The notes beneath the pieces are model-generated. The model saw nothing but the letters and a program-made list of their open reading frames with translations, searched no databases and was not told the DNA's origin. A DNA stretch of 64,000 nt, from contig CM048557.1 of assembly GCA_026413225.1 (NCBI GenBank), positions 59,014,987 to 59,078,986 on the forward strand. The letters are read 5' to 3'. The stretch comes from Otis tarda. Its lineage: Eukaryota; Chordata; Aves; Otidiformes; Otididae. Below, piece after piece: positions 13,101-64,000 of this stretch (positions within the stretch are counted from its first letter, which is position 1; the number at the start of each line of letters is the position of its first letter). The position numbers were made by a program, and so were the translations under genes.

Positions 13101-15794
13101 CTAGCTTTATTTCCGTTCCGATCTGTACTAGAAAACAGCTGTTCTGTGTGACATCGCTGGGTCACCTACTTACCCTGCCTTGCCTTTTGTCCTCCATTCA
13201 GCAACTATTAAATTACACTGTTGTCATAGAAAAATGGGCTTCTGTGAAAAAGATAGGGAATGGATCAATCATCAGTGCCCAGTGATGCCACAAGTACAAT
13301 ATAAAACTAAAAATGTAATTTTTGTATTTAACAGATTGTAAAAAATGTTACCCAGAGAACAGTAAGTTCTCTGCAGTCCTACAATGCAGAAAATACTAAT
13401 GTATCATGCAATATTGAACATAACGTTCAGGCACTTAAGAACTGAACTTCAGTGTTTTCTGATTTATTTTTACTTTTTCTAGTTCTAATTTTCTTCAGCC
13501 AAGCAAAAGTTGTTTTAATATGAAGACAGTAAAAATCTTGATTTGTTAGAATATCTTTTAATTGTTTAGCTATGCTGTACCTTAAAATGGTGGTTTCCCG
13601 GGGTGCTATAGACTGTCCTGGGTGCAGAATGATGCCACAGCCTGGGTAAGAAGCAAAAAAAAACCACGAAGGCAGGACAATTACCAGTGTGAAAAGTTCA
13701 TTTGTAGTAAGCTCATTTACCTTTAACTCGCAGTAAGAACAGCTGGAGACATATCTGAAGCTTCCAAGGAATCTGTTTTCATACAAAGTCAACTGTTTAA
13801 ATTTTAACTTTCATAACCGATCGTCTGTGTTCTGCTAAGGCAGTCGATAGCTGAGTGCCTGGTCTTTCCCTGGCTGTTTCAAACTGAAATACAGACTGAA
13901 AATGCTGCCTTTTGCGGAGTGAGGTCCTGGTGGATTTAATCTCAAAATAAAAGCACAGCTGGTATCACTTATACAGAGGAAAGAAACATTTTCTACTCAT
14001 CAGCAAGTTTGTGGCAAGGCCGTAGTATAAGATGATATTGAAGATTCTAAACTGAACAGTTACTTCTGTGTCAATACTGTTAAAACAGAAGAGGTACAGC
14101 TTGTGTCTCTCTAGGTTGGTTGTGCAAGTTGATCTAACATTTATCCTGGGATTAGAAGGAAAGAAACTCTGAAAAACCTGAACAAGACAAAAAGGTGATC
14201 CCTCCGGCATACCTGGCTATCAGTACCTTCTTTTGATATTTTTTTCTAATATATTTTTCTATTTCACAAAAAGGACAGTAGGATAAAAAATGCAGATTTA
14301 GGCATAAAATACGCCATTACAATATTTGTGTAAATCTGTGTCAGGAATTGTTGGACATCCAGTCCAACTGTAAGATTGAAATTCTTTGCGATTCTGAAAA
14401 ACTATGCTGCGGTTCCAGTAGGAGACAAGAAAACAGTACTCATTTAAAGTGTGCTTACTGATAGGGGTAAGCGTTTGGATTTAATAAAGAGCTTTAAGAT
14501 TATATTAGTGATGCTGTTTAGAAACAAGTTCTGTGAAAACAATGTAAATAGTGGTTAGAAAATGGAGGAGGTGGCAGAGCATTGCGTATGGCTTTTTTTG
14601 TTGTTGTTGTTTTGATTGGGGGGAGGCATGCTTGGTTTGGTTTTAAAAAACATTGCTCAGTGAATAGCTCCAAATGTCAGTTTTGGAAAGTTGTGAGGAG
14701 TAGCTTCTGAATAACCGTGGCCTTCCCATGGTCATTGGGGAATGGAGCACCAGAATTGCTGAACTGTGGGAACTTTTACCTAATGGTGCTCTCTTCAGCT
14801 GTGTCAGTTAACTTCAGCAATTGGAAGCTGGGCATTATCGCTTAATTGAAGTGAAAGGTGATGCAGAAGTCACTATGCAGTTCACTGAAAGAATGTAGCC
14901 AGATAGTCCCTGGCATGTGGCAGAGGATAAATGACATCTCGAGCCGTCTTGGAGTTGCTCTGCAGGTGTGCATACATTCTCTGCACAAAAATTCTACTCA
15001 ACTCAGCTTCTTAGCCACCTTTTATTTTCTGTCATACTGAAATTGTCATTTCAAACCTTAAAAGTTGGGATGATCTTGATTTGGTGGCAAGTACTCCAGA
15101 CAAGTACCACAAGAGATTTGAGGTCCGGATATTTTAAAGCTTTTGATGAATACTCCTAGAGGGGGAAAGAAACTGGAACAAACAAAACTCAGTTCCTTAT
15201 ACAGACTGAGAACCTCATCTTATTTCTAAAGAGTATCTCGGTCCACTAGAATAACAAGGATGACTGAGGTACTTAAAATAGCTAAGCCATTTCAAAATGG
15301 CTTGTCTTCTGAGGGTGTTTCTTGACCCTCTTAGTTGCTGGTCTTTTAACTTCTGAGATTAGTAGTAATTACAGCTCTAATGCTTTCTCTCCCTTCAGGT
15401 TAGTGTACTGTAAATCACTGTACTTGTATGTCCACTACGTGTATGGAGTGTCTCTCTTTAGGCTTTGGATTTTGTGGAGTATACATTCACAGCACGGTGT
15501 TCCTAAGTGAAATTGTGGTGTTACGCTTCAGGTTGAACCATTTTCCATTTTACAGTTAATTGGGAAAAGGTAACCACTCCAACCACTTTGTACATCTGAG
15601 ACTCTTCACGTCCAGGCCATAACTTCGGCTGGCTTTCAGTATGCAGACTACTTGTTTAAGTACTGCTTTTCCAGGAGAAATCATTCATTGCTGTAGTTTT
15701 TAATCCAAATAGACAAAAGCATGTGTATTAAGACACAAAATTTGTGTGACTTAAAGTACCTTCAGTTTGTTCGTGACCCTGGACAGGAATTTTG

Positions 15795-15832
15795 ATTTGC
15801 CAGAAAGTTGTTTATTTGCCAGAAAGTTGTTG
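15795..15832 (+). repeat. 19-bp tandem duplication
   Basis: ATTTGCCAGAAAGTTGTTT occurs twice back to back, near-identical, with a period of 19 bp. A small local duplication. Confidence 0.8.
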
Positions 15833-16950
15833 CTCTGTTCAGGGACACCTGTCATTTAGCACTTTCTAGTTCTCGAAGTCTTCACTGTCCCAGATGTCTT
15901 GGTGACAGTGATGTCAGTAACAGGTTATGATTTCTTCAATGTACACTACCTTTTAATTGAGGGCTATTTCTTTTTTTTTTTTTTTTAAGAATTAATCTTC
16001 AGATCAATTCACTGTACATGAAAGAAAAAAAAGAAATTGCCAGCTATTTTAAACCAAATATGTCCTCCAAGTTTATTATAACAAAAGATACTTTTAAAGG
16101 CGACTTCTCTTGGGGAGGGAGGAACTAGTCCAGCTTTTGTTACCTTAAGGAGAAGTTTGTCAGGCACTTAAAGGAGAGCAAGTCATTGCATTTAACTAAT
16201 TAACTTGACTGTAGATATCTGACAGACACTGAGTTTATTAGGCTGTACGTGCATGTGTTAGGTTCTATGTGCTTGTATTCAGTAGTACCACTGAAATCCT
16301 TTGTTTGATGGTAGCGCTTGCTACTTGTGTTTAAGAACTTCTTAGCGTTTTATGATACTCTAAGGAAAGAGAGAAGTCATCAACTGGATGAAGTGGGAGA
16401 AAACTACAGAAATATTTACAAAGGCAATCTAGTCTAACTCTGTTTTTTAACATACTATTAAAGTCATAGCAGTTCATATCTAACAATAAAAAACTCATTA
16501 TGCAGAAACATAAAATGGTGTTAATTTACACAAGCTTTCTATGGTTTCTTCACATTTCTTGTCTTAAGCTTAGTGCTGTGTATATGTGACCATTTTACTT
16601 GAACATGAAATTTTGCTGCTGTCAAAATACAATACTGCTTCCTCTCTGGCCAGTTACTTCAGTGTTAAGGTCCTGATCCTGGAAGTTTTTACTGTGTATA
16701 ATGGTCTGTAGTTTCACATGCGCCAGTCATCTTAACTGCTCATGGGACTACTTAAGCAAAAAATAAAGCACATGCAGTATTTTGTGGTATCAAGGCTAAA
16801 GCTCTGCGGAATTTAAAAGACATAACTTCTGTTTTATAACTGTTGAAATGTTAGCCATGGGAGGTATTTTAATTTGTCAATATGCGAATGTTTATAAACA
16901 GCAGTCTGGTGTTATTTCTTTCTTAACAGTAGCCTAAACTTAAACTCTTA

Positions 16951-17030
16951 CATGTCCCTGCTCCTTGCAGGGGGGTTGGACTGGATGATCTTTAAAGGCA
17001 CCTTCCAACTCAAACCCTTCTATGATTCTA
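16951..17030 (+). mobile_element. CR1 LINE 3' terminus
   Basis: The block CATGTCCCTGCTCCTTGCAG, then GGTTGGACTGGATGATC and CCTTCCAACTCAAACCC, ends in TCTATGATTCTA. This is the characteristic avian CR1 3' end on the plus strand. About 80 bp survive. Confidence 0.9.
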
Positions 17031-18427
17031 TATTTGAACTCTGTGATTTAGACTTAATTTAGTTTCATATTATAATTGATATTTTTCTGTCAATGTGAGT
17101 ATATTTTTAATTTTTTCAAGATTCATTATTTTGGAAAATACTGATGGTAAAAGTAGTGCTGGCTTACTTGCTTATCGATTCTATGTATGAAGTTTGAACT
17201 CAGCAGTCTAATTTCACTTCATATGCAAGAACTAAATACTTTGTTGTAGAAGATCAGTAGAGACGGTTAAGATGTAAAGCACAGGAAGTGAAAACTGGGA
17301 GGTAAAAACTATAGAATTTTTTTTATAACTTAGGTATCCTTGCCAAACAATAAAAATACCACTACACAAAGGCTATATAAGGCAAGACAACCTTTGTCTC
17401 AAAACGTTAAGTGTGTGTATAACAACAATAGAGACAATGAATTATAGAGTGTTACCAAAAGAGTACAAATATTCTCTCTCTTTTTTTTTTGTTATTGAAG
17501 ATGAGGAAGTCTGGTCTCAGGATATCTGAAGACTGTGAAATATTTTTAATAGGTATCACAGAAGAGAGAAATCAAAATAGTTGATTAGCAGCTGCATCTG
17601 AGCAGTAATTGAACAATGAGTAGATACCAAAAGAGGTATTACTCAATTTGTTTTAAAATTTACTGGTTTGGGGTTTTTTTTTGTATTTTGTGTTCACCTT
17701 GGTGATTAAGGTATGGTCTCTTCTAGAAGGCCAGTTTGCAATACTGACCACAGTTAACCGGACAGACTCCTGCAAGTGCTTGAATAGATTGATGATGCAA
17801 GTCGAAAACTTGTACATGTGAAAATAGTGTTATAAATTGACCAAATAGTTGAAAATCCTAAGTGTGCTCCAGTTTCTTTAACTACTTCTGTTAATGAAGT
17901 TTAAAACACCTTGACTAGTTGTCCTGTGCCGAGATGTGGTTACTGCAGCCTGTTGTGTTGTAGAAGGCCCTTGATATAAAAATTGACTTTGAGGTGGTAT
18001 CTGCCAGGTTTAAAAAATGGCTCTGGCTTAAATCTCATGCCGAAACTGAAGATATCTACCCATTTATATCAAATATTAAAACCAGAATATTTCTGCAATG
18101 TGGCTTTTTTTTTTTTTTAACACAAACTGAGCTTTTTGGGGAATTCCTTCAGACATTTTTTTCAAGTATTTATTTTTTCCATGCAGTACCTATTTCTGGC
18201 GAAGGCAAGTATGCATCACTCTTACAGTTCTGTTAAATTGTCCTGCCGTATACAGTAGATTTTACTGGGGTTCATACTCTGGACCATTACATTCCTGAAA
18301 GTTGTTTTGAAGATTCAAAAAGTTCACTTGTAGTCTTAAACATTGCTATGCTTGTGTCTTGGGAAATAAAAGTGGGGAGAAGAGTCCACTACAATACAAT
18401 TTATAACCAGTTATTTTCACTTTTCAG

Positions 18428-48794
<30,367 letters not shown>

Positions 48795-49599
48795 ACTATT
48801 ACAGTGAAATATTGTTTTGGAGGAAGAGTTTTTTTTTCTGGACTAAGTTCTACAGTAGAACTTACTTTTTTGTGCCATACCAATCAGTTACACACAAAGT
48901 CAAAGCTTTCTTCAACCCAGTTCTGTAGGCAATAACTTAGAGTATGCAGCTCAAGATTAGTAGTTCAAACAATGGTAAATTACCCAATTCCGTATGCAGA
49001 ATGTTGGGTTGACTATAATCAAGTGGACACAATTTCCTGGAGGTGTTATCATAGTACCAGCTAGCTGATAACAGGCAGTTTTTATAGTCATATTTGAGAA
49101 GAGCATTCTATAAACTCTTTCTGTCTAAATAAGTGAATGACCAGTGGTTGGTACTAATTATAAATGTGTATTTTCAAAAGTAAAATTACTTCAAATTTAA
49201 GTATTAAACTTTTTCTAGGATTACTCAACTTTACAGTTATTTCCACATTATTGCTGTCTTGCAATATACCAGCAGTTTTGAAAATACACAGTTATTCTTT
49301 CGTATTATAAAACATGACTTAGAAACTGGTAACTTTCATGACAATCCTCAATCATCATTCCTTTCTAAGAATTCTGTAAATTTATTTCTCCTTTATTTAG
49401 GATAAAGATATATATCTATATATACCATGTCCTAATACTTTATGTATATTTAAAGCCATATTTTCCAGTCTTTAGTGTATAATACAGCACCAGTATTCCA
49501 GATATGAACTGGTAGAAGAATTTTTCCTAAAATGAAAATTTGTTTACTATGACTGGGAATATACTGAATATAAAATATCATTTTAAGTTTTTTCAAGTC

Positions 49600-49605
49600 A
49601 ATAAA
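49600..49605 (+). terminator. Candidate proximal poly(A) signal of PPP2R5C
   Basis: An AATAAA lies about 800 nt after the stop, followed by a T-rich stretch (ttctccctttt) within 30 nt, a usual downstream element. Its use would give a short 3' UTR without the Pumilio-type octamer. Confidence 0.45.
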
Positions 49606-49814
49606 ATACTCTTTCACTGTTTTCTCCCTTTTCTGAGCTTTTAATACTCAGCAATTTTCTTGGGCTCTAGGAGTTCAGTATTCTGTGGCAGATACTATGC
49701 GTGATTTCAGTTGCATCAGTTTTTATCTGAAAAATGAACATAACCTTTCAGGAAACGCAAAATCACAAGCTTATGAAAATAAGAAAAAGAACAGACCCTT
49801 GAATTCCATTCTGC

Positions 49815-49837
49815 TTTTTTTTTTTTTTTTTTTTTTT
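49815..49837 (+). repeat. Poly-T run (23 nt) in the PPP2R5C 3' UTR
   Basis: An uninterrupted T run about 1 kb into the 3' UTR, after the proximal poly(A) hexamer. Confidence 0.9.
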
Positions 49838-51266
49838 AGATGAGTCTAAGGAGCTGAGGAGATAGTGACCATAATTTTACCGTGAAAATACTTTTTATTG
49901 TTGTTGTAAAGAGCACATGTGCTGCAAATACACCTCACAAGTGAACTGAAAATGCATCTGAGTTGCTAATGATCTTCAAATGCTGCTATATATTCCACAA
50001 GATTACTTGCATGTAATGAGCTTTTTGTTGTAGAGGGAAAAGCACGGGAGGAAAATCTCTTTAAAAATATAGTGCTTTGTCTTCAATATTTGATTTCTCT
50101 CAGGGTGGCCAGTATTTTGACTTACTTATCCTGCTTACAAGCTGTTTGAAATGTGTTCTGCTATTCTAAATGGGTGATTAGTTTCTTTTGTCTCTGGCAG
50201 TAACATTATATAACTTAATGTTTAATGTCTTGATGCATAAAGAGGTAAAAACGTGGCTTCTTTAAAGATAGTTTTGTTTTACTTTTTAAGGAAGTATAAC
50301 GTCTCCTGCATCCATTAAAAAAAAATAATAATTGCGCAAAGCAGACATTCATAGTAACCTTGTGCAGATGTAGTGCCTGCTGTTTGTTGGTTGCATTTAA
50401 CATTCAATTTCCAGTATTTGTTACATTGTCTATTGGAAGAAAATTGTGGGTGGTGAATATTGGCTTACAACAACTAAACTTAAAGACCAACCCGACCTTT
50501 AAGTGGAATGTCCACTGTGTCTGAAAACATTTCCTGTAAAACTTGAAAAAGAATATGCTTTACCATTAGGATAAACTATATTAAAACAGTTTAAAGATGC
50601 CTTCTCCTTTTGAGGGAAAAAGGGTGCTTTTTTTAATTGTGTAAAGCAATGTCTATGTATTTTGATATACCATTGTTTGAACTTCCATCTTTAGCTGGTA
50701 GATTATCAGTTACCTTTTGATTTTGGGTGTTCAGTATGTTTGTGCAAGAGGTTGCTGAAAGGAATTATTCTTATGTTATCCAAGGGGAGGGGAAAAAAAA
50801 AAAACCTGTATATCAATGTTTGATTGATTGTGTGATGCTCGATGTATAAGAACATCTTTCATTGTCTAGATTTTATTTCTGTTCTTTATTGAAGATAAAC
50901 ACTCACCAAAAAGGGAAATACGGTCTTTTTAAAGGCTTAAAGTTCACCATAAATTCGTATGTGAAGTTTTGGGCCACTGAATGTTCCTTAGGCAATATTC
51001 CAAAATCTGTCACCAGTAATGGTTTAGCCTGTTTATTATCAATATTTATATACTACTTATAATCCTGTACTAAACCATTCTAAAACTAATACATCCAAAA
51101 TAAAAAGAAAAATTAAAGTAGAATTTTGGTGATTGTTGTTCTTCATAAAGTTCTGTGTCTGACACCTTCCCCTGTTTTCCAAAATTATACCTGTACATCA
51201 GGAATGTCAAAAGTAATATTACAAGTGTCTTTTTAGTGTGGCTTTAGTATGGCTTCATTTTAATAT

Positions 51267-51274
51267 TGTACATA
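51267..51274 (+). promoter_or_regulatory. Pumilio-type octamer in PPP2R5C 3' UTR
   Basis: TGTACATA is an exact match to the PUF-family consensus TGTANATA, about 80 nt before the distal poly(A) hexamer. Function is inferred from motif and position only. Confidence 0.4.
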
Positions 51275-51350
51275 CATTGTACCTTGTTTTATGGTAATAA
51301 TTAATAAAAATGTAGACTTCATATTTTGTACAGAATCGTCCTATGTACAG

Positions 51351-51356
51351 AATAAA
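51351..51356 (+). terminator. Candidate distal poly(A) signal of PPP2R5C
   Basis: This is a canonical AATAAA about 2.56 kb after the stop codon, in the context tacagAATAAAAAATTCC. It is the best candidate for the full-length 3' end. The hexamers at 51099 and 49600 are proximal alternatives and the one at 51591 is a more distal alternative. Confidence 0.6.
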
Positions 51357-51375
51357 AAATTCCTAGAAACAGCAA

Positions 51376-54300
51376 AAATAGGTAAGTGGCACAATTATTT
51401 TTCATTAGACAATATCTGTAACATTATGCGTTAGTGGAATGTTAAGTTCAAATGTACCTACATATTTTTTAACATTTTGTAATTCAATTTTTTGTTCTGC
51501 CGTTGTTTCTGAAGAACTTCATACACCTGCCATTTAATATGCTTTTATCTAATTTTAAAACTTTTAAAAAAATGGTGTATTATATGGACAAATAAAAGAA
51601 CATGTGAATTTTACTTGCTCATCATGAAACTAAATTTAGCACAGGGTGTTTGAGAGTGTGTTCAGATTATCATTGTTTGCAGAATCAGCTGTACAAATTA
51701 AAATAATTTCTCAAAAGAAAAAAAATTATGGAAAGGCCATTAGTAAAAAAACAGGAATTATGGATATTCAGTAGAAAAAGCAGACTTAACTTTTAGTACA
51801 ACTATCAGTACTGAAAGGAATTTGATAAATCTCCGGTCTGTCAATACAGAAGACACACCTTTCATCTCATAGTATTTTCCCCTGTAACACTTCTATATTG
51901 ACACGCTTCAAGCAATGTAGCCACAAAATTAGGGATCACAGTGTGGTAGGCGATATCAGGTGGCAAGGATGTAGGAGAAAAACTTAAGTCTGCAGTAGGA
52001 ATTGTCTCCCGCTGGAATCCATAAAAGTCTTCAAAAGAACTAAGGAAATTACTCAGACAAAGCTGACTCTCAATAAGTGGTGAGTTTTAGGGTGGGTTGT
52101 AAGCCTGGAGTCAGTGTCCGACTACTGACTTGAGTTGTAACAGACTGGAGTTATAAATTAAGCCTCTGTGAACTAAAAGAAATAGCTTGTTACCCAAGCT
52201 GAATCATTACTCAAAAAGTAGATATTGAAACAACTGAGGATTCAGTTGTTAGTTTACAAAATTAGGGTCAAATACCTCTTGAAATACAATGTTTTAAAAT
52301 ACTGCCAGTAGTGACATTTTTTCTATATAAATACTTTATTGAGTTGCAAGAATGTTCAGGAAGTGAACTTCAGTCCTTTCAGGGAATTAAGCTCAGAGGC
52401 TTTAGACCAACAGCCTTTTTTGGCATTGCTTGCTTGGTTTGGCTTTTCAGTAGTGGAAGGGAAGGTGCTTGTGTGGCACAAGTATGCTTGTCTTTGGAGA
52501 TTTGTTGGTTTGCTTTATGGAAGCAATTTTATACCTTGAAAATTGTTCTTACAGGAGATAGCTACGTTTCCAGGTTATCGAGGGTATTGCTCTGGATCCC
52601 ATTATGGACCATCCACTTAAAAGTGGAGCACTTCTGCTCCTTGAATCTTGTCCTTAACTGTGCATAATGATTGTGGAGACTCAGACTGCATATAGCTAAT
52701 TAAGAAATGCCATTCTAATTACTATATTGCTGTCTCCCTGGGTTATAGTTTCATTTATAGGATAAGACTTGGTTTGAGCTGTCATTATGAAATAAAACTT
52801 TGATGTAGTTAAAAAAATTTGTATGAAAAATTACCCAAGAGAGAATTTACTGTGGAGCTAAAGAAGATAATACATTATTCCTTCCTCACATAAATGAAGA
52901 GCTGCATGACTGCAGCTGGCTTTCTCTGAACCCAGTCCTACTGCAGAGGACTGCACACCCCAAACATTAAGTTTCATAAGCATCAACGTTATGGTGTTGA
53001 GGGGAGAGGACTTCCACTGTTTTGCTACAAGAGGGAAAGTGTATTCACGTAATCTGCCTCAAGCTATTTTAGCCATTTTTGTGATGCAGAATACCACTCT
53101 AAGAACATTCACGCTAGCATTAAGGCCTTGCCATAGTAATTTTTCTACTAGTCTGACTGTAAAATTAGAGATGGAAAAGCAAGTTATTTGCTCTGATTAT
53201 TGCTTGTTTGGATTTTTTGCTTTGTTTTTGGTCTCAAATACTAAAAAAAAAAATATTAAATATAGTAAAAACAACTTTTTTTTTCCTTTTGCTAAAGTTG
53301 TTTCTTTTATAACTTACGCAAAAGGTTTTCTTTCAATATATGTTCTGTGACATCTGCCAGGAGCAAATCATGTCTTGACAAGTCCAAGTTCTCATTCTGA
53401 TTTTCTGAAATACTTATTTTTAGTTAAATTATAGAGGAAATGTGTCACATTGGCAATCTTGCCTTTTGGGTGCCTGATTTCAATGGCTTCTCGCAATACC
53501 TGTGAGAACACCCAGGTCCTTTGTGTATCCAAGAAAAGGACATTCAGAATTAACTAGAGGTAGATCAAGGCAAACTATTTTTCACCCCGATTGAGCAAGC
53601 TAAAGCCTTTTCTCTTCATAGGCTTTAACTGAACATGAAAACTTGTGCAAAAAAAAAGCTAGTTTATCTTCTCTTTGCTTCGATTTCCTTTAATTTAATT
53701 TACCCCTTCTTCCTCCTGCCCCCTTTGGCATGGTAGATAATGCTGAAGTGATTAAAGGAGTACAGAGTCTTACCTGTACTGGCTTTTAGTTGCAAGTAGC
53801 CTAGCATTTAAGTATCACAATCCTAGCCTTGCTGTTTATACTATAAAGTCTTGTTTCACATGGAGTATTTCTGTTTTTAAAACATACAGTATGATGAGAC
53901 TTGGTGGAGTTTTTTGACCCTACATTCTCTGCAATTCAGCAGTAATGTATATAAATAATTACTTGAATTTTTATTTCCTATCTCTGTCCTGCTTTCTTCT
54001 CTTTACTTCCTTACTTGCCTTATTTTTTTCCTAGCAGCAATCTTACAATAATGAAACACTGTATCTTGCTTTATAAGCTACAAAAATTTTGTGACATTTT
54101 TGTGCAGCAGATGACAGCTGTTTTGGAAGAATGAGCATGCTAGCACTTTGAAATGTAGCTTGAGCTAACCTAAGCGATGCCAAGTCACACTCAAGACTCA
54201 TCTAGGTTGATTAAAAGTATTATCAACACCCTTTTAACGAACATCCTGAAGGCCAGGATGTTAATTTAACCTGTGTTTTTTAGATGCTTGGCCTGTACTG

Positions 54301-54749
54301 ACACTACGTGGATGTAAGATGTAGATAATTTCCCCATTGGAAAGCAGTTAGATATGGGGTAGCCTTGCTGGAATTCAGACAGCCTAGCAAAGATAGCTTT
54401 TTTTTTTTTTATTTTCTTTTTTTTTTTTTTCCCCACATTAAAAGGTTAAGGTTACATTAAATGTAACCTTAAAACAACCTCCACCCTGAATGACAGGGTG
54501 TAGGCAAACACATATTTAGCAATAGTGTTTAATACAACACTCACCTATCTCAGTAACTATATTCTGTAAATAGAATATTCAGAAAAGTATCGACCACTAT
54601 TTTTCTTCATCAAAAATAAAATTTACCTTTCCGATAAGAAAGTTTGGGCGCAGTTGAGAATTAAATGGTGTTCTTTCCCTTGCCGCTCAGGGACTGCTCT
54701 CTCCTTCTAGAAGAAACGACTCGAATAAAACACTTTGTAAATACGGGAG
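51376..54749. other. Intergenic region between PPP2R5C and DYNC1H1
   Basis: About 3.4 kb of AT-rich sequence with an additional AATAAA at 51591. No gene or recognisable mobile element was seen; a 118-codon open frame at 52311-52667 resembles no family I know. Near the right end come T-rich runs (about 54402-54432), a 27-bp palindrome (54448-54474) and a smaller hairpin with CACCCTG/CAGGGTG arms just after it. Confidence 0.75.
54448..54474. repeat. 27-bp near-perfect palindrome
   Basis: The arms TTAAGGTTACATT and AATGTAACCTTAA are exact reverse complements separated by a single A. It lies about 530 bp upstream of the DYNC1H1 start codon and directly after long T runs. It could be a dimeric factor site or a cruciform-prone element; the function is unknown. 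Confidence 0.85.
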
Positions 54750-55004
54750 GGGCAGACGAGGCCAAGCAGCCGCTGCCTGGGCGGAGCTGCAGGGCCTGTC
54801 CTGTGCTCCGGCTCCCGCATCGCCGGGGAGGCACCGCCCTTTCCCTCCCGCCCCCGGGCGCTGCGGGAGGCTGCGGGGAGGAGGCGGGGCCGGGAGCCCT
54901 CCCCTCGGCCCGGCGGCGGGGGCGTGGCGCACTGCCTTTCCCAACCTCCAGCGCGGCGGGCGGGCCAGTGTAAGGGCGGCGGCTGCCGGTGTCCGTGCCT
55001 CGGC

Positions 55005-63999
<8,995 letters not shown>

Positions 64000-64000
64000 A

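Larger units (their letters stand above)
1..18427 (+). other. PPP2R5C first intron, 3' part
   Basis: No coding exon was recognised here, and no CpG-rich promoter is seen. The first exon seen downstream starts mid-codon, so this stretch is read as the end of a long intron whose first exon lies upstream of the window. It contains a minus-strand LTR fragment near 935-1185, a CR1 fragment near 1615-2022, a solo LTR at 8603-9658, a CR1 3' end at 16951-17030, a G/T-rich tract at 10076-10153 and a 19-bp tandem duplication at 15795-15832. The rest is unremarkable AT-rich sequence. Confidence 0.75.
48795..51375 (+). other. PPP2R5C: PPP2R5C 3' UTR (approximate end)
   Basis: This is AT-rich non-coding sequence directly after the PPP2R5C stop. 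Poly(A) hexamers AATAAA occur at 49600-49605, 51099-51104 and 51351-51356, with another at 51591-51596. The distal end near 51375 is inferred from the hexamer at 51351, since the length then resembles the roughly 2.5-kb mammalian 3' UTR. It contains a T23 run at 49815-49837 and a Pumilio-type octamer TGTACATA at 51267-51274. Which site is used cannot be read from sequence alone. Confidence 0.7.

Noticed and set aside
52311-52667. 118-codon open frame between the genes
   Set aside because: No recognisable family and no supporting gene signals. A lineage-specific small gene cannot be excluded from sequence alone.

Overview
This is vertebrate nuclear DNA, almost certainly from a bird. AT-rich introns with canonical GT/AG boundaries separate short, highly conserved exons. 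The interspersed repeats are avian in type: CR1 LINE 3' ends carrying the ATTCTATGA-type tail, and an ERVL-class solo LTR with a 5-bp target duplication. No prokaryotic, plasmid or phage feature is visible.

The window holds two protein-coding genes, both on the + strand. (1) Bases 1-18427 are read as the 3' part of the large first intron of PPP2R5C (B56-gamma regulatory subunit of protein phosphatase 2A). Thirteen coding exons follow between 18428 and 48794. They encode 493 residues; with the 31 residues expected from the missing first exon this equals the 524-residue gamma-3 form. A 3' UTR of about 2.5 kb ends near an AATAAA at 51351. (2) After about 3 kb of AT-rich intergenic DNA, a CpG-rich promoter at about 54750-55800 begins DYNC1H1 (cytoplasmic dynein 1 heavy chain). 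Ten coding exons (55005-63972) encode the first 961 residues, which is the dimerising and cargo-binding tail. The gene runs off the right edge. The PPP2R5C-DYNC1H1 order and orientation match the human 14q32 arrangement, which supports calling these orthologs rather than paralogs.

All exon junctions were checked by hand for reading phase: every exon joins in frame to the next. Repeats are sparse: CR1 fragments at about 1615-2022 (+), 30740-31260 (-), 16951-17030 (+), 45693-46050 (+) and 46175-46282 (-); a complete solo LTR at 8603-9658 (+); and a related LTR fragment at about 935-1185 (-). No tRNA, rRNA, miRNA, snoRNA or CRISPR was recognised.

Nothing here amounts to a new biological system. 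The observations most worth a second look are: an intronic polyadenylation context that would yield a short gamma-2-like PPP2R5C; a 303-nt open extension of one PPP2R5C exon into its intron; a YY1-type initiator motif just inside DYNC1H1 intron 1; a 27-bp near-perfect palindrome upstream of the DYNC1H1 promoter; and a tail-to-tail CR1 inverted pair inside a PPP2R5C intron.
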